DNA of 64,000 nt from Lomentospora prolificans (Eukaryota > Ascomycota > Sordariomycetes > Microascales > Microascaceae): assembly GCA_029532625.1 (NCBI GenBank), contig JARFXM010000011.1:3423501-3487500 (forward strand). Reading direction: 5' to 3'. Shown here piece by piece: positions 46,831-58,967 of the stretch. Below the pieces are notes generated by a model that did not search any database, had not been told where the DNA came from, and saw nothing but the letters and a program-made list of their open reading frames with translations. The first letter of the stretch is position 1; every line of letters starts with the position of its first letter. The position numbers and the translations under genes were made by a program.

Positions 46831-48354
46831 GGGATAGAGGGATAGCGCTTAACTTTGATGTTAGCTCTGCTTAGAACAAGTGGTAGAAGAAGGCTGCATA
46901 CCTCTACAGGAAAAGCGTTCCTCCTCTAATGACGTTGAGCGAGATCTGTAGGGCATATCCGTGTAGGTGTTGGGTGAAAAGGCTCCGTTTTGTTTCAAGC
47001 ACCAACAAGAAGGAGGTTGTCCTGCCTAGTTTGATGTTGAACTTCGGACGATCCTAATGGATGGGTTTAGGACAGGATCAAAAACAGAATGAATTGAAGG
47101 TATCCGTAGTGTATAAGTGGGAGTGAAACGATAGAGCCTAGGTTGGGGGCCGTAGCAAGGTGTCGGGAGTGGAGGAACTCGTCTCCCGGAGCCTAATGCT
47201 TCTGGCGGCGATAGTGAGGGCTATGTGGCTGGAGCTCTTATCAAAGAGGACATGGCCGGACGTTGAGAATATCATCATCATTTCCGTACTATTTATTATG
47301 TTTGTCTTGTCATGGACGAAGCCATCTCTTTAACCTCATTTCTGATCTATGAGGCAGGAGCGCCTTGGTTGCTGTAGGTGTCATATGGGAAGCTGCTCAT
47401 GACAACGGAGGTCTTAACACCGCTGACTGACAGAGACACCACATCGCCCATACTCTACTGGAAGGCTTTCATAGAAAATGCCGACAGCTTCCCTAGAACC
47501 TGATCATTATACTCAGTTGGGACGTGCATTGGAATTCCGCCTTTCCAAAGAGATCCGGCCCGGGACAAGTGAACGGGGACAACGAGTGTGGGCAGATAGG
47601 AGCCGTTTGTTCTGGGGAAGAAGTATCTTCATCTTCCCTGTTGTGCTCCTCGACTTCCACCTTGCCCAGGTCCTGTGTGTTTGCTACTCAAAATTTGAGG
47701 GCAAAGCTGCCTCCTGGAGACAACTGCTAGAGTTGATCTGGGGTTTGCAATTACGGAGGACTGGTATTATTAGACAGGCCCACGTAGTCTGGATTGACCT
47801 TGTCCAAGTTACCCCACAGAGGAGCAGGCGGAGGGATTGATTGGCTCAAAGCTGCCTGATTGCCCCACCTCAAGCCATTCTGTCTCTCCGCACAGACTTT
47901 GGAGCTCCCTAGCGCTTTCCGCGACTGGCACGCGTTCAGTTCGTGCAAGCGCGCTCGTGTTTAATGGGTTTTTTCCCATGGCTGTCCCGTCATGTCGACT
48001 GGGCACCTGGCTCAAATCTGAACTAAATGCTAGCCATCATCTATCCACTCTAGCAACTTGCTTCAACAACTCTAACTCCCTCCTCGATTTGCACTCCTTT
48101 GTGTTCATCCCATCTCTCCTTTCCTCTACCTACTCTTTCCTTGAATCCTCATCACCCAGCGCGGACGGCCTACACCTATACAACCCTTGGCCTACTCACA
48201 ACGGATCTCGACGCTCGGCCCTGTCTGCTCGCGTTCAGTATCTCTCGATGTCTGTCGTATAATCTCTTTACCGGGTTAATTCCACCCCCTCCCCCCTCGA
48301 TCCCGCCACGAGTTGCTGTGTTGCGGCTTCGACTTTTTACTCTGTTGACTCGTT
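46831..48354. promoter_or_regulatory. Divergent spacer between the chromodomain and rif1 genes
   Basis: This 1.5-kb region must contain both promoters. It becomes C/T-rich towards the rif1 start codon. No coding frame is convincing, and no transposon or RNA gene was recognised. Confidence 0.5.
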
Positions 48355-51300
48355 ATGTCGGCGATCCTTCTCGAAACCCTTCCTCCTCGTCCACCTACTC
48401 CTCCGAGGGAGCCCGCCTATGACCCCATGGCCGATGCGCCCCTGAAGCAGGTTTTGGCTCGACAATCATTCGACCCGAGACTGAACCTCCAGACCCCGCC
48501 AAACGGTGTTCTTTCTCCCAAATCCACCGCCACCGAGTCGAATCCTAGCTCGAGGCGGAGTGGTAAGAACGTCGCCTTTGCTTCAGATACCCAGATCAGA
48601 GAAGCTCCGATCTACGACGCCGAGAATAAGGTTTCGCCTCCTTCTGGACCGTTCATACCATCCTCCAAGGCATCGAAACCTCAGAAAGGCATCCTGAAGC
48701 CTTTTCTTTCCCCCAACCCGCTCGATATTTCCTTCAATACTGCCAATGGTGTTACGAACCAGTGCAGCCTAATGACCATGTTAGAATCATCGGCGCGCCG
48801 TTTAGCCGGCGATGACCGGATTGATAAGATGGACGCATATGGCATCCTCAGTCGCGCTCTAAGAGCGTCGAACAACCTGCCCGATAGAGTCGCTCTCCAG
48901 GAGAGGATGCCACGGTTTATGGAGTTTATCCAGCGTGATATCACCGTTTCTCCTCTAGACTCCTCCCTCACGAACCATGCCCTCACCTTTCTCCTCACTA
49001 TTCTCCACTTTCCAGGGGTTGCAAGTTCCCTCTCCAACGAATTCGGTATCTTCATGATTGACCACTGCATCCGCTCATTTGGAGATTCATCGGTGCCTAA
49101 AGATGTAACGCGCCACCTCCTTCAGGTTGTTGCGCAGCAAAATTTCTCGCAGCGTGTCATGACCCCCGATCGGGTTGGTCGTCTTCTAACTGCACTGGGC
49201 AACATCGAACAGCACGTTACTGGAAAAAGCATCATACACTCTCGCATCATGATCTACCGGCGCTTGGTGAAGCAGTGCAAGCCGCTCATGTTGGTCCACA
49301 CCGGGTGGCTCCATGACCTCCTCACAGACAGCCTTAGCAGTACGAAGGATATTCGCGGTGCAGCCATTGTCCTAGGCTTCGAAGCTGCATCGTCTATCGG
49401 CAAAGATAGGCAAGTATCCAAAAAGCTTGCTGAGCTGTTCCAGGCAATGGTCGATGACCAAAAATACATCGATTTCTACATCGAGCGATTAAAAACAATG
49501 CTGCGGTCAAGACAAGACGCCCCTTTCGTTCCAAAGATCTGGAGCGTTGTCCTACTACTTCTGAGAGGTATCCAGCTAGACAAATGGCAGTACTTGAACC
49601 AGTGGCTCCGAGTTATTCAGCAATGCTTCAACTCTAGCGACATGCCAACAAAGCAAGAAGCCAACTTCGCCTGGAATCGTTTCGTTTATGTTCTACATTT
49701 CGAGGAGAGTTCGTACACTAAGCTCCTTGGCAGTACTCTCTGTCAACCGGTCGGTAGCCAGTGGAAGCGGAAGGCCTCTGCGCTCAAGGTTGATGACAAC
49801 TTCCGGAATGTTGTATTTGGCAGCGCCTGTAACTTGTTCTACTACACCTTCAGACCTGGCGTGTCGCCGGGACTAGTTGACAAGTACTGGGACGTCACTG
49901 TCAAACCTGTCATGCAGCAGCTCTGCGCAAACGACCAGCCTGAGGAGCGCGTTGACCAGGCCATCTCTATCCTTACCGGCCTCTTTGACAATACTACCCG
50001 TCGCCCTTGGGTGGAGGATCGCGTCCTTACGAACCCCCTTGCTGATGCGTCCGAACTCCCGCCGCTGGAGCCCAAGTGGCTCCGACACAACGCATCTAGA
50101 GTGTTTGGCGTAGTGCAGCCAATTCTGGACAAGAACTTCGCCGATCTCGCAAACCCTGATAGCCTTACTCTGAAGATGTGGCAGACTTTGATCGCATCAG
50201 TATCTGCGGCTGCGTCCAAAGAGATCAAGGTCTCGTTCGACACAACCGAGTTTATATCCTACATGTTTACTTCTCTACTCAGGTATTGGAAACGCGGAAT
50301 TGCAAAAGAATCCTCTCAGGGTCAAGACATCGCTACCATCAGCCAGGTATTCTTATCTAGCATCCGTGAATTCGTTGGCACAGTGGTGGAGGCTTTTGGA
50401 TTTTTGCCGTTCACTGAAAAACAGCTCTGCAGTCGTCAAGACACATTCACCCCGGCTACGACACCTTCGCACCGAAATGCTAAGGCTACCGGTATTGTGA
50501 AGGCTCCGATTCAACACCTCTTCACCATCCTTTCAACCATTCCAGACGGCATCCCGGATAACGAGGTTTTCTCAGACTTCTTTATAGCTGTGTTTACCCC
50601 ATTCTTCAAGGCCAAGAATGCCAAGGCTGCGTCTGAGTTAGCACAAGAGATGCTTAACTCGATACCAGTTGATTCAATGTGCCCGTACGGCCCTTGGGTC
50701 ATGGTTGCAGACTTGGTGAAAGCTGCACTCACTTCTGGTCGTCCTCCAAATGGACCCTCATCTTCCGCAATAACGAGCAGTCTTGAGCCACCTGTTGGTA
50801 GGGAGTACCGCGATCTATGTCGTATCCTGGAACGCGGTTATACATCGACGCCAAATCTTCCTTTCAAACACTGGTCATCATTCCTAGACGCCGTTGAGAC
50901 GCAAGTTACGGAGGCGACTGGCCCTTCTGGCAGGGCTCTAGCTCTTGTGGAGCCTTTGGCGAAAACCATTGTTGACCATGTAACCACTGCGGGCCGAAGT
51001 GTTGACCCTAGAGCGATTCAAGCTACCACGGCTATGCTCCGCTTGGCCACTCAGCCTCGGGATCGACAAACCGTCGATGCTGCGCGTATGCGGCTTTGGG
51101 GTACAGCTAGTGCAAAATCTGCCTCATTTGACCCCTTTGACAATTTATACAAGCTGTCGAATACTGTCATGGAAGAATTGTACAAGGATCTCGACAATGA
51201 TGAAATGGCTGCATTAGCAGCCCCTTTTCTCACGGAGCTGGATGGATTCTTCAGGCGCTGCAATAGCGGACTTGCCGTCAAGACAGTCTGCGCCCTGCAG

Positions 51301-53596
51301 GATGGATTGGTCTTCTGGGTTAAGGACGACGAGGCACGGTTGAGTAGTCGGCAATCAGCAGAAACCGCTGCTTCGGTATGTGAAGGAATAAATCATAAGC
51401 GTCCGAGTCGAGAACTAATATGTTGAACAGGTTAAGCAGATATGGGACCAAGTTTGCGACTTGGTTTCGACCCATGAATCCAACGAAAAGATTAACTTAG
51501 AGAGCTTCGAGAGACTCTTCTGTGCTGCATTCCAGAGCAAGCACAGACACGTTGTAAACAGCGTTGCCATGTTGTGGAACCGTATATTCCATGACGCTCA
51601 AGAGATTACATACCCGGAAGCTCTCCAGGCCACCCTTCTGTCAATTCGATCCATGGTCGACCTCGTCCTGCCTGGTCTTGAGGAATCAAGCGGGGAATCC
51701 GCTGCAGCGCAGCAACAACATGCGTTTGTCCAAAGCCAAGATGACATGGGTGTGCTGAACGTATCACCTACCAAATCTTCTCGATCCGAAAGAGTTCACT
51801 TTGTCTCATCTGGCTCCTCAATCGCCCCAATTCCGGCGGCGCCTAGGTCCGAAAATGTTAGGACTGAGACTGGAGGCCGAACCAAGAGACAGCCGAAATC
51901 CAAGCCGAAGCTACGACACGAAGACTCCCAAATCCAGTTCGAGCCTGTACAGCCAGCTGCCAGTGCGGGTGCGAAGGAATCACAGGTTTTGACGGAACAT
52001 CAGCTAGAAGTTCGAGAGCAGCAACGAGGACAAGAGGTGTTCTATAACATGAGGCCCTCCAGCACCGCTAACGACCATGTTTTGGCAATGGAAGACGCGA
52101 ATGATGTCTCGTCGCCGGTCCTGCCCGACGCTAAGAAGGAAACCCCAAAGAAGCAAAAGTCCTATGAAGACTACATTAGCTCCACGCCTACCCCACGACG
52201 AGGTCAGATGTTGCCGCTCCATCATGATGTCGAGATGTCAGACCCCCCTTCTTCGCCTCCAGAGCTCTCCGAAGTGCGCCGATATCCCCTTGTGCCGGAG
52301 ATGCGATCTCGTTCAAACAGCGTCACAGACAATGTCCATTGGGAATTTTCGTCCTCTCCCGTTTCCGGCTCACCCCTTCCCATGCAAAGAGTAATTGTCC
52401 AACAGGAAGAGCCCGAGGAAGAAGAAATGGAAAATAATGTACCAGAGAACAGCCAGGATCCCGGTGTTGTTGCAGATTCTTTTGTGATGGACGTGGTACC
52501 ATCCAGCGCGGCGCACGAGAATCAGCCTCAGGGAACCGACAAACAGGACGAGGATAAGTTGAAGATCTTGACATCCTCTAGGCGTCGTACCCGCCAGAGC
52601 GTGCGACAAGACTCAGAACAACAGGAAAAGCGGGAGCAGCAGCAAGTACGGAAAGCGGGGCGGCAGGCTCCTTCGACACCACCCCGAGAGACGTCTAACC
52701 GAGGCCATGACGCTACGCCAAAGTCGGACAACGACGAGTTTGTAGATGCCCCAAGTAGCCCCCAGACAATGGCAGCTGTGAATACCCGGCAAGCTTCCAA
52801 GGCATCTGCTCCGTTATCCTCAAACCATTCTGGCGACACGAGCTACGCCATCAGTGAAGGTGCAGAACGAAGCATGGTTCGACTTGCCGAGGAAGCCGAA
52901 GCTAAGCAGGCGGCGATGAAGCGAAAGACAAGACGAGGCCGGAAAGCATCGATGAAGGACTGCATTACCGTAAAGACCGACGACGATGAGGACGATGAGG
53001 ACCTCTCTAGCTCCAGTGGGCAGGAGGAGTCGGGGCGAGAGATCCCTTCGACCCCCCAGCAACAAACGAGCCCTGCAGATGCTAAGTCAAATAAATCCTC
53101 AGCTCCCAGGCGGAAGCGGAAGAGGGGATCAACCTCGCGACAACTGGATTCTCGTACAAAGAGAAGACGATCGGGTGGTGATGACGGATGTTCAATTACC
53201 AGCAGCCCTTCACTCCGTCGCCTTTCTAGCCAGGGCGGAGGCAGCGACCCAGAAGACGACGACGTTCAATCTCAGGTTCTCTCGGAGCATATTGCTGCCT
53301 CGCAAAGTCAGTCTCGTCTGTCGCCGGAGCTTGGCGAAGCCAGCCATCTAGGCGGTTCTAGAGCGGAAGATGTGGAGATGGTAACAGGGGATGACAGGCG
53401 CGACAGTAGAGAGGCATCCAGCCGGTCAAAGCCTCCCTCGTATAAGATTGAGAAGCATTTCAAGAAGGCATTGGAGAAGATCAGAACGGTCTCACTCTCT
53501 CGCGATGAAATGTACAGGATCGAGGATATGTTCCTGGATTTCAAGCGGGAGCTGTATGAGGCTGAGAGGCGTGGACGGGAAACTAGCGGACGTTGA
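48355..53596 (+). CDS. RIF1: Telomere-associated and replication-timing protein Rif1
   Basis: Two exons: 48355-51375 and 51431-53596 (GTATGT donor, CAG acceptor, 55-bp intron), 1728 aa. The Rif1 N-terminal HEAT-like domain spans about residues 130-800; representative stretches are RMPRFMEFIQRDITVSPLDS, LLQVVAQQNFSQRVMTPDRV and YRRLVKQCKPLMLVHTGWLH. The C-terminal third is disordered, acidic and Ser-rich with basic nuclear-localisation clusters (APRRKRKRGSTSRQ), and ends in a short helical segment (KHFKKALEKIRTVSLSRDEM). Candidate PP1-docking motifs are KNVAF (71-75), GILK (112-115) and RVHF (1128-1131). Rif1 recruits PP1 to counter DDK phosphorylation at origins, and acts at telomeres and double-strand breaks. 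Confidence 0.9.
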
Positions 53597-55071
53597 GCAG
53601 AGGAGGAAGAAGCTGATGAGCTAAGAATTACTCGCTATATATATTGAGTACTCGGCGGCCTGAAAAGTACCCAAGGAGAAGTATCAAGCACGAGACAACC
53701 ATCATTCTGGCAAAACATTACGGCAAGGTTTCATTAGTCTACAAAACTGCATTTCATATCTGGAGCATTACGGGGTCATTGGGTTCGGACGGCGCAAGGG
53801 GTTCAGGATGGCAGGTGTATCATGCGTGGTTTGCGATTCACTCGGTCGTGTAGGTCTAGTCATACCAGAATTTAAGTTTGCGAGTCTCTTTTACCCGACG
53901 TTCTTCAGCTGGTACATACGTTCTACATTCTCGAAGGAGGAGAATAAACTTTCCACTTGCTGGGCGGTTATTACATGTTGTGCAGCTCTTTGCATGCGCA
54001 TGCGCATCAAGCTGGGCGTAAGTGGTGACAAGTAGCCAAGAAGGCCAAGAAACTCCGAATTGGCCAGATGAGGTTGTAAGGGGGAAAACAAGGTGATTGA
54101 CAGTCTTGCGCCGAGAACCCATAATAATCAGCGAGGTTTACGGGTGAGCGTGAAGGTTGTGCTTTGAGTAGTGTTTCGGGATGAGACGCCAGGAGGCGGC
54201 TTGAGAGATGGCGTACTCGGTAGGTATCTTTAGCATATAAGCTTAACGGTGGTAGACCAGTCAGGTACTCGCGCCGCCTCTAGTTGAGAGCTATTGAAGC
54301 CCCGCCATGCCTGGCTATGCTGGCGGAGTTCAGCTTGGACGGATTCAAAAGATCAATGTGCCTTCCAGATGGTCTAAGTCCGTCCACGGCCCCTTGTCCC
54401 TCCTCGAATCAGTCTTGCTGTAAGTGTGGGTTGTGGCTGCCCCGCCAGCATGGCCATGCCAGGTCCTCCTCTCCCTCGCTCCTCCCCCATGCGCAATCAC
54501 GCATCCACATCAATCGCAAAGGAGTGCGTCCATCTTGCCTTGCCTCGAGTTCGGGTGTTCCCAGACATGCTTTGACACACCTCCTTCCAAACTTGTGACT
54601 ATTTCTCTCTTTCCTGCCTCCCGCAAGGCCCCACTAAGCCATTTCCGGATTGGCAACAAAGCTACAACTTACCACCACCTGTACCTGCCGCTTTACCCCA
54701 AAGCCTCCTCTCATGAGCTGTTGGAATCAGCTTTTGCTAAGTCACAAGTCACACCCCGAGCATCACCCACGTTGAGCCCCTCCTTTCCTTAACCTCCTCC
54801 TTATCCAACCCGTGCATCGTGATCTTCTTCCTTTCTTCCCTCTTTTTCTCATTTCCTCTCTTCATTCAGCTTGATACCATCTCCTCTCTACCATTAATTT
54901 TACACATCCAGCAACCCCATTACAAATATCCACAAAGGCTCAACGTCACCCCTCTATCTTCTAAAGACATTACATTACCCCTCCTCTCGCAATATCACAG
55001 CTGGCCTTAGTACATCAGCCCCTCCAAACACGACTCCCCACCCCCTCCCCCCCCAAGAAAAAACCACCACG
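53597..55071. other. Spacer between rif1 and glucose-6-phosphate epimerase genes
   Basis: The left part is the rif1 3' side. The right 350 bases are strongly C/T-rich with a C-rich patch just before the epimerase start, typical of a well-expressed fungal gene leader. No gene was seen. Confidence 0.55.
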
Positions 55072-56099
55072 ATGGACCGCCCCAACAAGCCCGCCGCTCT
55101 CGCCTCTACCCCTGGCCTTCCTCCTCAGGCCCAAGTCACCACCTCCCACAACAATGAGCGTGTCTCCGCCGTTCTCCCCACCGGCGATTCCGTCGAGATC
55201 CTCCTCCATGGCGCCACCGTCATCAGCTGGAAGGACGCCTCGGGCGCCGAGAAGCTCTGGCTCTCCGACGCCGCCAAGCTTGATGGCTCCAAGCCTGTCC
55301 GCGGTGGTATTCCCCTAGTATTCCCCGTCTTCGGCACCGTCCCCGGCCACGCCGCCACCTCTTCCCTCCCACAACACGGCTTCGCGCGTAACTCCAAGTG
55401 GGAGTTCCTCGGAAAGAGCACTAGCGAGGGCGGAAGCTCCGCTGATAGCTCCGTGAAGCTCGATTTCGGTCTTAGCTCGGGTACCCTTGGCGATGATTGG
55501 AAGGCGAAGTGGGGATATGCCTTTGGTCTCGTTTACAGCGTTACTCTGAGCCCTGGTTCCTTGAGCACTGCGCTCGTCGTTAGCAACGAGGGCGATGAGG
55601 CTTTCGAGTGCCAGGTCCTTCTTCACACTTATCTTAGGATCAAAGTACGTCCCCTTCTTGACTTGGCGCAGTAGCGAAGAGAGAAATAATTTGGTAATTA
55701 ATCAACGTGCTTGCTCTCTAGGATATCGCCTCCACCCAGGTCACTGGCCTTGAGAACAGCTCCTTCCTCGACAAGGTCGATGGCCCCCAAACGAAGACAC
55801 AATCCGGTGCCATCACCATCACTGGTGAGACCGACCGCGTCTATAACCCCGAGACCGATCCTAAGGAGCCCGTCCATGTTGTCGAGTCTGGCAAGTCCAC
55901 TTTCTCGCTTGTTCGTGACAACCTCCCCGACGTCGTTGTCTGGAACCCCTGGACCGACAAGGCCGCCGGTATGGGTGATTTCGAGCCCAAGGACGGCTGG
56001 AAGACGATGATTTGTGTCGAAGCTGGAAGCGTCAGGTCGTGGACCAAGCTCGAGAAGGGTGATGTCTTCGAGGGTGGTCAGACCCTGACTGCCAATTGA
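55072..56099 (+). CDS. Glucose-6-phosphate 1-epimerase (YMR099C family)
   Basis: Two exons: 55072-55644 and 55722-56099 (GTACGT donor, TAG acceptor, phase 0), 316 aa. The family pattern is clear: VEILLHGATVISWKDASGAE, KLWLSDAAKLDGSKPVRGGI, PLVFPVFGTV, LPQHGFARNSKWEF, the catalytic-His segment LLHTYLRI ending exon 1, then VVWNPWTDKAAGMGDFEPKD and ICVEAGSV in exon 2. The enzyme interconverts alpha and beta anomers of hexose 6-phosphates in the cytosol, feeding glycolysis and the pentose phosphate pathway. There is no signal peptide. Codon use in exon 1 is strongly C-ending, which suggests high expression. Confidence 0.94.
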
Positions 56100-56533
56100 A
56101 TAACAGTGGTAGACACAGAGGAGACAAAGGCGGGATTGGTGCGCAATAGAGTAGTCAAAATCTGAGGGATCATGAAGACCATCTATGACTTCATTCCCGC
56201 AAAATAAGGAAGACGGGCAACTGGACGGAAGCAGGCGCATAGGAACACGGTTTTGATACATGGGCAGCTTGAACAAAATGAAGATACGTCTACTAGGAGT
56301 GCGGTGCTGTCACTTCACTCGAGTCCTAAAGGAGAATAGGAACTCAAATTAAAGAGAGAAACTCAATCCTGCCTGCAATCTACTATCCCACCTTTTTTTC
56401 TTTTTTTTTTTCATGTCTTGAGGCTCGTTTTCCCTGTCTTGGCTCGTAATAATCGTCCCATTCGCGCCCTTTTTCCTTTCCTCCATATGCCCAGCATAAA
56501 TCCAAAGCGACCAGCTCGATGCCTTGCGTCCTT
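56100..56533. other. Convergent spacer between epimerase and DAHP synthase genes
   Basis: A short convergent 3' region with T-rich patches (56392-56412). It contains no gene or repeat of note. Confidence 0.6.
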
Positions 56534-58028
56534 TCAAACCGGAAGAGGCTTCCTCTCCTGTCTATAGTGCTCCGCGATCAGGAAAGCGAGCTCGAGAGCC
56601 TGCTTCTCATTCAGTCTCGGATCGCAGAAACTAGTGTAATTTGTGCTCAAAGCATCCTCATCCAAATCTTGTCCACCGCCAAGGCATTCCGTCACAGCAT
56701 CACCCGTTAGTTCCAAGTGTACACCACCCAAGTAGCTGCCCTCCCTTCTATGAATGTCGAGTGTCTCGCGCAGTTCCGTGAAGATGTCGCTAAACTGACG
56801 AGTCTTGACGCCGGAGGGTGTAGACATTGTATTGCCGTGCATCGGATCGCATTGCCAAACAACGCAGCGGCGGTATTCGCTCGATTCCACGGTGCGAATG
56901 TGCTCGGGGAGGAGGTCACGTACGCGGGAGGCGCCATAACGAGTGATGAGCGTGATTTTGCCGGGTTCAGCGGTGGGGTTGAGAGTGCGAAGCAGGGCGA
57001 GAAGGTCTGCGGCCGGGGTCGTGGGACCGACCTTGATACCAATCGGGTTCGCGATTCCCCGGAAAAACTCAACATGAGCCCCGTCAATTTGGCGGGTTCG
57101 ATCGCCGATCCAAAGGAAGTGAGCGGATGTGTTGTAGTACTCCTTGATGGGGGACTCAGGACTCTGACCGTCGAGCTGGCCATAACCGGAACCAGCGGCG
57201 AGGCGGGGCCGCTCGAGGAGACGAGTCAGGTTCTGCTCATATTCGAGGACGAGACCCTCATGGCTGGTGAAGAGGTCGACCGTGTCAAGTTTGTCGGTGC
57301 GGCTAGCGCCGATAGTGTGGAGGAAACGGAGCATGTCGGTAATAGAGTGGACGGCTTCTGAGTACTTAGCACGGAGAGTCGGGTCACGGACATGGCCAAG
57401 CCCCCAGTCAAGAGGTCGGTGAAGGTCGGCAATACCGGAGGAGAGTGAAGCTCGGATGTAATTGTGAGTTGCGGAGGAATGATGATAGGCTCTATGCATG
57501 AGTGTTAACGACCATAACTATCGACCCATCACGAGATTAGGCTTACTCTACTAGTCTCCCAGGATCAATCTCCCTTTGGTCCAGAGGGAATCCGTTGATG
57601 ATGTCGCCCTTGAAGCTCGGAACCTCCTTCCCATTCACAATCTCCGTGGGGCTACTCCTTGGCTTGGCATATTGGCCTGCCATGCGGCCGATCCTGACGA
57701 CGCGCTTGTCTGCACCCCAGATGAGCACCAGACTCATCTGCAACAGGAGCTTGATCTTAGACTCGATGGCGGACTGTTCGCAATAGTCGAATAGCTCTGC
57801 GCAGTCGCCTCCCTGGAGCAGGAAGGCGTTTCCCTGGGCGACATCGCGGAGGTGGTCCTTGAGCGAAACAATCTCGCGGGGGTGGACAATGGGCGGCAGG
57901 CGAGCGAGCTTAGAGGTAGCGGCGGTGAGGGCGTCTTGGGAGGGGTATTCGGGAACGTGCTTGATGGGCTTGGAACGCCAGGAATCCGGGGTCCAGTCCG
58001 GAGCATTGGGGTTTATTTGCGAACCCAT
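56534..58028 (-). CDS. 3-deoxy-7-phosphoheptulonate synthase, class II (plant-like DAHP synthase)
   Basis: Two exons on the minus strand: 58028-57547 and 57491-56534 (GTAAGC donor, TAG acceptor; the join rebuilds GRLVEAYHHS), 479 aa. The class II hallmarks are all present: AFLLQGGDCAELFDY, VVRIGRMAGQYAKPRS, FTSHEGLVLEYEQ, WIGDRTRQIDGAHVEFFRGI, NPIGIKVGPT, LITRYGASRV, WQCDPMHGNT and GVHLELTGDAVTECLGG. It condenses phosphoenolpyruvate and erythrose 4-phosphate, the first step of the shikimate pathway. Fungi usually also have class I isozymes, and this class II type is the third isozyme known in Neurospora. A TGAGTCA site (58086-58092) lies 58 bases upstream of the start codon. That fits general amino-acid control. 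It is head-to-head with the HYPK gene. Confidence 0.95.
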
Positions 58029-58085
58029 TGGGAGGCAGGGCTCGAGATTCGGCTCTAGGTGAGTATCTGAGACTGAGATCGTGGG

Positions 58086-58092
58086 TGAGTCA
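58086..58092. promoter_or_regulatory. Candidate Gcn4/CPC1 (bZIP) site before DAHP synthase
   Basis: TGAGTCA is a perfect match to the TGASTCA consensus of Gcn4/CPC1 and sits 58 bases upstream of the DAHP synthase ATG. A half-type TGACTC occurs at 58679-58684 in the same divergent promoter. Amino-acid biosynthetic genes are known targets. By base composition several chance matches per window are expected, so the position is the main argument. Confidence 0.45.
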
Positions 58093-58824
58093 GAGGAGAA
58101 GGTAGCTTCAGCTTATAGGTACAGGTATTTCCTAGGAAATAAGGTAGTGGGTAAGGGATAACGAACAATGGAGGACAACAACGAATCGGAAAAGATGCAA
58201 GTCTCTAGGTTCTTAGGGTATGAAGGGTATGAGATAGAAAACGAAAGGAAAAGACGAAAAAGAAAAAAGTCTAGGTTGAGTAAAAGATTTGGGAGGAGTG
58301 CCTGGCTCTATTTGGCGGAGCCGGATTCATGGGGTTTTTTAAACCGCCACTGACCGATGGAGCGGAAGGACCGAGCTTGAAATGTGGGGGAGCGGTACCT
58401 TCTTCGCCTCGCCCATATCACTCCTACGAATTACTGGAGTTGGGCAGGTGCAATTGACCAATTGATTCAAAGTGGGAGGACCCCGTCCGTGGAGACAATC
58501 TTGGGCTTGCGAGAGCGAGAAGGTGCGATCTAATCTAAATCGCACTGCCTGGCCTGGCCTGGCGATAACGAATACTCGACTATTTCAGGTTACGGCTCGC
58601 TCATTCAAATATTCTCAGGTTTTCATGAATTAGATTAGGGTAGCTGGCTTCCTGGTGTGTCTTCCAGGGCCTGGCAGTTGACTCTCGCTGGTCTCAAAGT
58701 TCCTTATGAAGTATTACGAAGTAGTTTGTCTTAAAAAAAGACCAGTGGCTGTGGGGAGCTGGAAGGAATAGCCAGCCAGCAGACAGCCAGCCAGCCTTGT
58801 AGTGGGGGTATCAAAAAATACAGA

Positions 58825-58828
<4 letters not shown>

Positions 58829-58856
<28 letters not shown>

Positions 58857-58872
58857 AGCCAGCCAGCCAGCC
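58829..58872. repeat. (CCA)n followed by (CAGC)n simple repeat
   Basis: A run of about eight CCA triplets passes directly into four CAGC tetramers, about 100-140 bases before the HYPK start codon. A shorter CAGC cluster lies at 58770-58796. The tract is probably in the 5' leader or core promoter. Confidence 0.85.
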
Positions 58873-58967
58873 TTACCAACTTCACCACCTCCCACTCTTT
58901 CCACCCTCGCCTCTCCGCATCCGTCCCCGTAACCTCCGACCACGACACGTCCCACCCACCGCCGAAA

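Larger units (their letters stand above)
58029..58967. promoter_or_regulatory. Divergent promoter region of DAHP synthase and HYPK genes
   Basis: These 939 bases lie between two outward-facing start codons. They contain the Gcn4-like site, a CAGC-rich patch at 58770-58796 and a CCA/CAGC repeat at 58829-58872. The 58968 gene leader downstream of the repeat is C-rich. No coding frame is supported. Confidence 0.55.

Noticed and set aside
47930..47935. ACGCGT (MCB-like) upstream of rif1
   Set aside because: About fifteen chance matches are expected per 64 kb, several others occur away from promoters, and this one is 420 bases from the start.
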